Origin: an uncultured Verrucomicrobia subdivision 3 bacterium
GTDB taxonomy: Bacteria > Verrucomicrobiota > Verrucomicrobiae > Limisphaerales > CAMLLE01
Reading direction: 5' to 3'
Assembly: GCA_946480555.1 (NCBI GenBank)
Contig: CAMLLE010000304.1
Location: 1-5,015 of the forward strand
DNA: 5,015 nucleotides
How positions within the stretch are numbered: the stretch's first letter is position 1; each line of letters begins with the position of its first letter. Positions 1 through 5,015 of this stretch are shown one piece after another. The notes beneath the pieces are model-generated. The model worked only from the letters and a program-made list of their open reading frames with translations, was not told the origin of the DNA and did no database searches. The position numbers and the translations under genes were made by a program.

Positions 1-686
1 CCGATGGCATTGGAACAATGCCATGGGCTGGCCGCAAACCGGTAGTGAACACGCCGATTGTCACGCCGCAGACGGATGATGACTTCAGCGGCCCGAAACT
101 CGGTGTGCAATGGGCGTGGAACTATCAGCCGCGCGCGGACAAATGGTCGCTCGCGGAGCGGCCCGGATTCCTGCGCCTGCAGGCGTTCAAACCGCTGGAG
201 CGCGACAATCTCAAAAAGGCGGGCAACACGCTCACGCAACGGTCATTTCGCACGAGCACGAATGTCGTCACGCTTGCGCTGGACTTGAGCGGCATGGCGG
301 ATGGGCAGGTTGCCGGGCTGGCTCATTACTCAAGGAATTTCAGCACCATCCAGGTTCGGCGACAGAAAGGCGTTCTGACGCTTGAGTCAGCGCATAACAA
401 AACCATCACAAACGGCCCGGCGTTGACCACGCACAAGCTCTGGCTGCGCTCCACGTGGGGCCTTGATGGCAGGAGCACCTACAGCTACAGCACGAACGGA
501 AGCTCCTTCATGCTGTTTGGCGAACCGTATCAACTCGCCTGGGGCGATTACCGCGGCGATCGCCTCGGCATCTTCACTTACAACAACGAAGCGGAAGCGG
601 GTCATGTGGACTGCGACTCGTTTACCTATCGTTACGACTCGCCGGCGACGCGTGCCGCGTCCGGCCGAACCGCGCCCAACCGATGA
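1..686 (+). CDS. GH43-family glycoside hydrolase (beta-xylosidase/arabinofuranosidase-like), C-terminal part; 5' end outside window
   Basis: Only the last ~227 codons are present. The frame is already open at position 3 and reads DGIGT before the Met at 18, so that ATG is probably internal and the real start lies upstream. DGIG followed by a Lys-Pro ('GRKPVV') resembles the 'DG.G.PV...KKP' segment that closes the five-bladed catalytic propeller of GH43 enzymes. From about nt 75 the protein looks like the C-terminal concanavalin-A-like beta-sandwich of that family: DDFSGPKLGVQWAWN, then WSLAERPGFLRLQA, NTLTQRSF, GMADGQVAGLAHYS, WLRSTWG, YSTNGSSF and GHVDCDSFTYRY near the end. In known GH43 enzymes this domain packs on the catalytic domain and contributes to substrate binding; hydrolysis of xylo- or arabino-oligosaccharides is the usual activity. 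The catalytic residues lie outside the window, so activity cannot be judged. A 13-residue Ala/Arg-rich tail follows the fold. The nearest downstream intact gene is a sensor kinase 650 bp away, so a shared operon is unlikely. Family assignment is fairly secure; exact substrate is not. Confidence 0.78.
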   Translation, partial: DGIGTMPWAGRKPVVNTPIVTPQTDDDFSGPKLGVQWAWNYQPRADKWSLAERPGFLRLQAFKPLERDNLKKAGNTLTQRSFRTSTNVVTLALDLSGMADGQVAGLAHYSRNFSTIQVRRQKGVLTLESAHNKTITNGPALTTHKLWLRSTWGLDGRSTYSYSTNGSSFMLFGEPYQLAWGDYRGDRLGIFTYNNEAEAGHVDCDSFTYRYDSPATRAASGRTAPNR

Positions 687-821
687 ACGCCGACAATTCG
701 TTGCGCAATATTTGCCGCTGACGCCATTACATCCTCGGCTTGGCTCCGGTGTTACAAGGTTCATGTGCAGCTTCGACCTCCAACAATGGACGCGTACCGA
801 GGTCGTGAACGCGGTGCGGCG

Positions 822-833
822 TTGAGTGCTCAA
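822..833. repeat. Short inverted repeat TTGAG-TG-CTCAA
   Basis: Two 5-bp arms are separated by 2 bp. It sits 9 bp upstream of a TTGACA hexamer and about 50 bp before the prepilin-relic start, a position where a dimeric regulator could bind. The arms are short and a match of this size occurs by chance, so this is a note rather than an operator call. Confidence 0.2.
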
Positions 834-841
834 TCGTTTCA

Positions 842-874
842 TTGACATGTCGGAGGCCGGCCCACTGGTTAGAT
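842..874 (+). promoter_or_regulatory. Possible degenerate sigma-70-like promoter upstream of prepilin relic
   Basis: A perfect -35 type hexamer TTGACA lies at 842-847. The only -10-like candidate downstream is TTAGAT at 869-874, which matches TATAAT at three positions and is spaced about 21 bp, longer than the usual 16-18. It precedes the ATG at 882, but the gene it would serve looks decayed. It may be a leftover promoter or chance. Confidence 0.2.
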
Positions 875-881
875 TGCGAAG

Positions 882-1271
882 ATGAAATTGGCCTGTGGTC
901 GGGATCATTCTCGTGCTCGCTTGGGATTCAAGTTGATCGAATCGCTGAGGGTGATTGCCATCATCGCCATTCTTTCCAGCGATGAATGACGGGGAATGGA
1001 ATCGAAATCTGCTCGTCTTGCTGTGCTCCTGATGAAACTTTCCCGCGCCAGGAACGATGATCTCGTGACCATTAGATTTGAAGGGCACTACGCCATTGCC
1101 GAGGCCGGGACGCTGAAGCGCAGCGGCTTTGGCGGGCGCGGGGCCGTCAAAGGTTGCCTGGACGAGTGGACTTTGTTGGCGAGTTCCTTCTCTGACTTCG
1201 AGCACATCGTCAGTGTTATCGGGGCCGAAGTCGGTTTGCTCGAGCGACCGTGGGAAGGTCATCTGGTTTGA
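882..1271 (+). pseudogene. Relic of a prepilin/pseudopilin-like gene (type IV pilin signal, in-frame TGA)
   Basis: From ATG 882 the frame reads 35 codons to TGA at 987-989. Residues 13-31 are RLGFKLIESLRVIAIIAIL, a clear match to the class III prepilin signal (consensus GFTLIELLVVIAIIAIL). Gly15-Phe16 would be the prepilin-peptidase cleavage/N-methylation site, and Glu20 is the conserved Glu at mature position +5. A basic leader (RDHSRAR) precedes it. Functional relatives continue for well over 100 residues into a globular pilin or G-type pseudopilin body. Here the reading stops right after the helix, yet the same frame remains open after the TGA from 990 to 1271. Soon after the stop it reads AVLLMKLSRARND, faintly like the 'AALLLPALSRAK' that normally follows this signal in Verrucomicrobia; the remainder (to ...RPWEGHLV) is unrecognised. 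No Shine-Dalgarno is well placed before 882. The signal motif is seen directly; calling it a disabled gene, rather than two small ORFs or a sequencing error, is inference. The alternative is an independent 91-residue hypothetical ORF starting at ATG 996. Confidence 0.55.
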
Positions 1272-1338
1272 TCTGGAGAACCGCCGGCTGACGCGCTAAG
1301 GTTCGCGCGACATTTTACCCCCGCCGCACGTGACGATC

Positions 1339-4300
1339 ATGCCGCTCGAAAGCCTGCGCAGGAACTGGCTCTGTGCCTTCCTGGTATTGCTCCTCGTCCC
1401 TTGGTTGGCATCTGCCGGCCCGGCCAATTTTTCCGTGCAACATTGGGAGGCTGAACAGGGTTTGCCGCAAAACTCCATCACGGCTGTGTTGCAGACCCGG
1501 GACGGCTATTTGTGGGTGGGAACGTATGGTGGGCTGGCGCGGTTTGATGGCGCGCGGTTTACCGTGTTCGACGACGCAAACATGCCGGGGCTGGTGAGCA
1601 GTCGCGTGACGAGTTTGTTCGAGGCGGACGATGGGACGTTGTGGATCGGGCACGAATCGGGCGGAGTGACGCGGTATCGCGCCGGGAAATTTGAGCCGCT
1701 GTCGCTGCCGCTGGAGTGGCCGGGCGGCAAGATTCAGCACATTGCCGCGGATGAAGCCGGTGACATTTGGTTGGGAAGCGCCGGGGGCGAACTGGCCCGG
1801 TTGCGCGACGGCCGGTTGCTGAGGCCGAAGCCCGGCCAGGCCGCGAGTCTTGTGTCCTGGGCGCGTTCACCGCAGGGGCGGATCTGGGTGAACCGCAACG
1901 GGCGGGTTTCCGAATTAAACCAAGGCCACCTCACGCCGCTGGAGTTTGCGGAGATGATGGACAACACCACCGTGATGGGAATCGGCGCGAGCCGGGACGG
2001 CGCGTTGTGGGTGGTGGGGGGAAATCGGATCCGCAAATGGACCGGCACCGCCTGGAGCGAAGATCGGGGTGAAGTGCCTTGGGGCAACAAACCAGTGCTC
2101 GACATGCTGGAGACGCGAACCGGCGCGCTGCTGTTGGCGAACTCGGCGCATGGCTGCTGTCTGGTAAATCCCGACGGTACGAACGCGGCAAAATTGTTCA
2201 ATCGCAGCACCGGTTTTCCCTCCGACTGGGTGGTGTCGCTCTGTGAAGATCGGGAGGGCAATCTCTGGGCGGGCACGGGCGGCGGCGGATTGGCAGTGAT
2301 TCGGCGTGCTTGTTTTGAAACGGTGGCGCCGCCGGACCAATGGGGCGGGCGCGCGGTTTTGACCGTGTGCGCCAGCCGCGACCGCTCGCTCTGGATCGGT
2401 ACGGAAGGGGCGGGGTTGTATCGGCTGTTTGATGGTCAATGGACGAATTTCGCCGCTGCCGCCGGCATCCCGAATCCTTATGTGTGGTCCGTGGCGGAGG
2501 ATTCCAGGGATGGCTTGTGGGTCGGCACTTGGAATTGTGGTTTGTTTCTGCGGCGCGGCGAGTACTTCGATCGGGTGGATGGCCTGTCCGGCGCTTTGCC
2601 GCACCTGACGGCGATTGTGTGTTCGCTGCGGGGCGGGTTGTGGTTGGGGACTGGTGACGGACTGATGCGGTATGAGGGCGGCCGTCTGACGTCGTTGGCG
2701 CAAACGAACAAACCGGCGGACAAGGACGTGCGGGCGGTGGCGGAGAGCAGTGATGGCACAGTTTGGTTTGGCACGTTGGGCGGCGGGCTGGGTTGCGTGC
2801 GGCCGAATGGAGTCTCGCGTTACTACACTCGCGCGGACGGTCTGGCGAGTGATTACATCGGCTGTTTGCGGTTGGAGGACGACGGCACGTTGTGGATTGG
2901 TTCGCTGGGCGGCGGCTTGACGCGGTGGCAAGACGGGCGCTTTCGGATCGTCAACTGGCGGCACGGATTGCCCAACGGCTTCATCTGCCACATCGAAGAT
3001 GATGGGCGCGGATTCTATTGGATGAGTTCGCACGGCGGCGTTTTGCGGGTGAACAAGGCGGAGTTGAACCGGTGCGCCAGCGGGGAGTTGCCGGAAGCTT
3101 TTTTCCGGACGTTTGGCGTGGAGGACGGTTTGCCGACGCTGAAGTGCTCGGATGGCTTGCAGCCCGCCGGGTGCCGCACGGTGGATGGCCGGTTGTGGTT
3201 CTCTACGAGCCGCGGGCTGGTGACGGTCAATCCGCGGGAGGTTGAGAGCAACCCATTGCCGCCGCTAGTGCGGGTGGAAGCGCTGCATTGGAACGATGAA
3301 ATTGTCCCGTTGGAAACGCCGAACGCCGCGCCGATTGAGATTCCGCCGGGGCGGCATCGGGTGGGATTTCGCTACACCGGACTGAGTTTCCTGGGGTCGG
3401 ACAAGCTGCGTTTCAAGTACCGGTTGCGGGAACTGGATCAGGACTGGATCAGCGCCGGCAACCGGCGCACCGCGAGTTACGGTTACGTGCCGCCAGGCAA
3501 ATACACGTTTGAAGTCCAGGCCGCCAACCGCGACGGCGTGTGGAGTCCGACGGCGGCGACGGTGTCGTTCCATGTCCAGCCGTTCTTCTGGCAGACGCTG
3601 TGGTTTCGGGGCCTGGCGGGCGGCGGCGGCGTGGCGTTGGCGGGGAGCGTCGGCTGGTTCATCACGCGACAGCGCATGAAACGCAAACTCGCGCGCCTCG
3701 AACAACAGCGCATGATCGAAGCCGAACGCGCCCGCATCGCTCATGACATCCATGACGATCTCGGCGCGCAACTGACCCGCATCAGCATGTTGAGCGATGC
3801 GGTGCGCGAGGAACTGGTCGGGCGCGAAACCGTGGCGGAAGATTTGAATCAAATTTTTCTCACCGCCCGCGACGCCACGCGCGCGATGGATGAAATCGTT
3901 TGGGCGGTGAATCCGAAACATGACACCATCGAAAGCCTCGCGAGTTACCTGGAGAAATTCGGCTTTGATTTGCTGGACGCCGCCGGGATTCGTTGCCGGC
4001 TGAATTTGCCCGGCACATTGCCGCGCGTCCGGCTCACCACCGAAGCGCGCCACAATGTGTTTCTCGCGTACAAAGAAGCCTTGCACAATGTCGTCAAACA
4101 CTCGGGTGCGTCCGAGGCGCGCATCACGCTCGAGTTCTCGGCGCATGAACTGAAACTCGTCGTGGAGGACAACGGCCGCGGTTTTGGTTTAAGCCGGGTT
4201 GAAAACGGCGTGTCGCGCGGGCCGGGGCGTGTGGCGACTGGCAACGGCTTGGGCAGCATGAGCCGTCGCGTCCAGGAGATCGGCGGGAACTGTGAGATTC

Positions 4301-4365
4301 AGAGTGAACCAGGGCGGGGGACCAAGGTGACGATTCTGTTGAAATTGCCTCCGGGGAAATCGTAG
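1339..4365 (+). CDS. Two-component-propeller sensor histidine kinase (Reg_prop, Y_Y_Y, HisKA_3, HATPase)
   Basis: This is a membrane sensor kinase of ~1008 residues, numbered here from ATG 1339. A GTG at 1330 in the same frame adds three residues; neither has a convincing Shine-Dalgarno, and an in-frame TAA at 1297 limits the start. Residues 1-26 form a signal peptide (RR, hydrophobic 10-24, cleavage after ASA). Residues ~29-640 carry about 14 'DGxLWxGTxxGLxR' propeller repeats, first at D55-T62, last at D616-T623, enough for two seven-bladed propellers. A Y_Y_Y domain follows (~665-747; RFKYRLRELDQDW, PPGKYTFEVQAAN), then one Gly-rich transmembrane helix (~754-775), a basic linker, and HisKA_3 with RIAHDIHDDLGAQLTRIS (phosphoacceptor probably His805). 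DEIVWAVNPKHD is typical of this kinase group. HATPase motifs are intact: N-box around N917 (KEALHNVVKHSG), DNGRGF 944-949, GNGLGSM 968-974. It has no fused receiver or HTH, unlike Bacteroidetes HTCS hybrids. Its partner is the regulator starting 39 bp downstream. The ligand is unknown; the GH43-like neighbour hints at a carbohydrate signal. The gene ends with TAG TAG, and an in-frame TGA follows. Confidence 0.93.
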   Translation: MPLESLRRNWLCAFLVLLLVPWLASAGPANFSVQHWEAEQGLPQNSITAVLQTRDGYLWVGTYGGLARFDGARFTVFDDANMPGLVSSRVTSLFEADDGTLWIGHESGGVTRYRAGKFEPLSLPLEWPGGKIQHIAADEAGDIWLGSAGGELARLRDGRLLRPKPGQAASLVSWARSPQGRIWVNRNGRVSELNQGHLTPLEFAEMMDNTTVMGIGASRDGALWVVGGNRIRKWTGTAWSEDRGEVPWGNKPVLDMLETRTGALLLANSAHGCCLVNPDGTNAAKLFNRSTGFPSDWVVSLCEDREGNLWAGTGGGGLAVIRRACFETVAPPDQWGGRAVLTVCASRDRSLWIGTEGAGLYRLFDGQWTNFAAAAGIPNPYVWSVAEDSRDGLWVGTWNCGLFLRRGEYFDRVDGLSGALPHLTAIVCSLRGGLWLGTGDGLMRYEGGRLTSLAQTNKPADKDVRAVAESSDGTVWFGTLGGGLGCVRPNGVSRYYTRADGLASDYIGCLRLEDDGTLWIGSLGGGLTRWQDGRFRIVNWRHGLPNGFICHIEDDGRGFYWMSSHGGVLRVNKAELNRCASGELPEAFFRTFGVEDGLPTLKCSDGLQPAGCRTVDGRLWFSTSRGLVTVNPREVESNPLPPLVRVEALHWNDEIVPLETPNAAPIEIPPGRHRVGFRYTGLSFLGSDKLRFKYRLRELDQDWISAGNRRTASYGYVPPGKYTFEVQAANRDGVWSPTAATVSFHVQPFFWQTLWFRGLAGGGGVALAGSVGWFITRQRMKRKLARLEQQRMIEAERARIAHDIHDDLGAQLTRISMLSDAVREELVGRETVAEDLNQIFLTARDATRAMDEIVWAVNPKHDTIESLASYLEKFGFDLLDAAGIRCRLNLPGTLPRVRLTTEARHNVFLAYKEALHNVVKHSGASEARITLEFSAHELKLVVEDNGRGFGLSRVENGVSRGPGRVATGNGLGSMSRRVQEIGGNCEIQSEPGRGTKVTILLKLPPGKS
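1495..3243 (+). repeat. Array of ~14 degenerate propeller-blade repeats inside the kinase gene
   Basis: Recurring protein motif with core (D/E)-x-G-x-(L/I/V)-W-x-G-T/S-x-x-G-(G/A)-L-x-R, about one every 40 residues. The cores begin near nt 1495, 1621, 1750, 1867, 1990, 2113, 2248, 2374, 2500, 2623, 2749, 2875, 2995 and 3178. Blades 4-6 (around 1867-2180) are the most diverged: IWVNRNG, LWVVGGN and LLLANSA lose the G-T pair. Blades 11-12 are the most regular (LGGGLGCVR, LGGGLTRW). Fourteen units fit two seven-bladed beta-propellers, the arrangement known for the periplasmic sensor of related hybrid kinases. The repeats are too diverged at DNA level to suggest recent duplication. Confidence 0.8.
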
Positions 4366-4395
4366 TAGAAATGAACGACTGTCGCTGCGGCGCGC

Positions 4396-4400
4396 GGAAG
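4396..4400 (+). promoter_or_regulatory. Weak ribosome binding site of the response regulator
   Basis: GGAAG lies 4 bases before ATG 4405, rather close but the only purine-rich stretch in the 39-bp gap. It supports ATG 4405 as the start, which also places the receiver domain's acidic cluster at residues 13-15 as usual. No promoter or terminator fits in the gap, in keeping with cotranscription with the kinase. Confidence 0.4.
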
Positions 4401-4404
4401 TGTT

Positions 4405-5015
4405 ATGAAATCCAAATTGAACATCGCCGTTTCCATCATCGAGGATGATGAGTCCGTGCGGAAAATTCTCGCGAGTTGGACCGCCCGCGCCAAGGGATTT
4501 CGTTGTGCCAGCCAGCATTCGACCGCCGAGGATGCCATCGAGAAACTGCCTGCTGCAGCGCCCGACGTGGTGTTGGTGGACATCAATCTTCCTGGTGCGA
4601 ATGGAATTCAATGCGTGGGCCGGCTCAAGGCCACGCTGCCGAACACGCAGTTTCTCATGCTGACGGTGTATGAGGATTCGGAACACATTTTTGAGGCGCT
4701 CGCGGCTGGCGCCAGCGGTTACCTGCTCAAGCGGACGCCGCGTGGCGAATTACTCGCGGCCATCCGGCAGGTCCACGAAGGCGGCTCGCCCATGACGAGT
4801 TACATCGCGCGCAAAGTTGTGCAGGCATTCCAACGCCAGCCATCGTCCGAGAAACCGGAGATGAACGACCTTTCCCCGCGTGAGTGGGAAGTGTTGGAAC
4901 TGCTTTCGCGCGGCTATTCCTACAAGGAGATTGCCAGCGCCTTGGAGATCAGCATTCCCACGGTGAACACGCACCTCCATCGGACCTACGAGAAACGCCA
5001 CGTGCGCTCGCGTGG
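4405..5015 (+). CDS. NarL/FixJ-family response regulator (receiver + LuxR-type HTH), 3' end cut by window
   Basis: The frame is open from ATG 4405 to the window edge (203 full codons), so the gene continues outside; the family is usually 205-230 residues, so probably only a few codons are missing. Residues ~6-122 are a receiver domain: acidic pocket E13-D14-D15, phosphoacceptor D59 (VVLVDINLPGANG), switch Thr87 (FLMLTVYED) and Lys109 (GYLLKRT), all present. Residues ~153-203 are a LuxR/GerE HTH: LSPREWEVLELLSRGYSYKEIASALEIS style, with recognition helix region SIPTVNTHLHRTYEK. HVRSR after this helix is the normal end of the domain. On phosphorylation such proteins typically dimerise and bind promoter DNA. 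The kinase encoded 39 bp upstream is of the HisKA_3 class that normally pairs with NarL-type regulators, so this is its likely partner. Targets are not visible here; autoregulation or control of nearby carbohydrate genes would be inference. A small oddity is Arg198 where relatives often have Leu (YEKLHVRSR). Confidence 0.92.
   Translation, partial: MKSKLNIAVSIIEDDESVRKILASWTARAKGFRCASQHSTAEDAIEKLPAAAPDVVLVDINLPGANGIQCVGRLKATLPNTQFLMLTVYEDSEHIFEALAAGASGYLLKRTPRGELLAAIRQVHEGGSPMTSYIARKVVQAFQRQPSSEKPEMNDLSPREWEVLELLSRGYSYKEIASALEISIPTVNTHLHRTYEKRHVRSR

Larger units (their letters stand above)
687..881 (+). other. Intergenic stretch without a supported gene
   Basis: Between the GH43-like stop and the prepilin relic I see no ORF with a credible start, ribosome binding site or recognisable protein. 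Forward and reverse reading frames that cross this stretch run on from the overlapping GH43 gene in other frames. No strong hairpin followed by a T-run is visible, so the transcription stop of the upstream gene is not identified. The only small signals are an imperfect palindrome at 822-833 and a TTGACA hexamer at 842-847, listed separately. Confidence 0.6.

Noticed and set aside
463..825. 120-codon plus-strand ORF bridging the GH43 end and the intergenic region
   Set aside because: Starts in another frame inside the GH43-like gene, has Ala/Thr/Arg-rich composition, no start signals and no domain.
987..989. TGA as a selenocysteine codon in the prepilin-like frame
   Set aside because: No SECIS-like hairpin is apparent right after the TGA, and pilins are not known selenoproteins; simple nonsense mutation or ORF end is more likely.
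387..1262. 291-codon minus-strand ORF
   Set aside because: Its 3' part is antisense to the well-supported GH43-like gene and its middle is the exact complement of the prepilin signal (FIAGKNGDDGNH type residues). No recognisable domain; typical GC-rich shadow.
1292..1320. Hairpin CGCGC...GCGCG followed by ATTTTA, as a terminator before the kinase gene
   Set aside because: Stem is only 5 bp with an 8-base loop and the T-tract is four bases; too weak to call and easily produced by chance in GC-rich sequence.
1915..3033. 372-codon minus-strand ORF
   Set aside because: Lies entirely opposite the propeller repeats of the kinase; low-complexity Arg/Gln/Pro/His composition with no family features.
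3265..4146. 293-codon minus-strand ORF
   Set aside because: Antisense to the Y_Y_Y/TM/HisKA_3 region, whose plus-strand motifs are all intact; no independent protein features.
1..5015. CRISPR arrays, tRNA genes, transposase or integrase genes, attachment-site repeats
   Set aside because: I saw no regularly spaced direct repeats, cloverleaf-like segments, transposase motifs or long terminal inverted repeats by eye; short or diverged examples could be missed without a computed search.

Overview
The window (about 60% GC by eye) reads as a chromosomal piece of a Verrucomicrobia-like bacterium, probably close to the Pedosphaera/Limisphaerales group. That placement is an inference. It rests on a relic of the 'GFTLIE...VIAIIAIL' prepilin signal that is abundant in that phylum, a non-hybrid two-component-propeller histidine kinase of a type common there, and a GH43-like carbohydrate-active enzyme. 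No rRNA, tRNA, IS element or CRISPR array is visible.

Layout, all on the + strand. (1) Positions 1-686 hold the 3' end of a gene whose product ends in a concanavalin-A-like beta-sandwich typical of the C-terminus of GH43 beta-xylosidases/arabinofuranosidases. (2) Positions 687-1338 hold no intact gene. They contain a decayed prepilin-type gene: a 35-codon ORF with a near-perfect class III signal peptide, stopped by TGA at 987-989, after which the same frame stays open to 1271. (3) Positions 1339-4365 (or from GTG 1330) encode a roughly 1008-residue membrane sensor kinase: signal peptide, about 14 propeller repeats, Y_Y_Y domain, one transmembrane helix, HisKA_3 dimerisation/phosphoacceptor domain and HATPase. 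(4) Positions 4405 to the window end encode a NarL/FixJ-type response regulator (receiver plus LuxR-type HTH), cut by the window edge.

The kinase and regulator are 39 bp apart, same strand, and almost certainly form a cognate pair in one operon. The expected flow is: an extracytoplasmic ligand is sensed by the double propeller and Y_Y_Y domain, His805 is autophosphorylated, phosphate passes to Asp59 of the regulator, and the regulator binds DNA. The upstream GH43-like gene makes a plant-polysaccharide or oligosaccharide signal plausible, but nothing in the sequence proves this.

The most notable observations are the in-frame-stopped prepilin relic and a sharp synonymous-codon change inside the kinase gene at the membrane boundary (about position 3660). 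I did not find a clearly new type of system; the parts are recognisable families.
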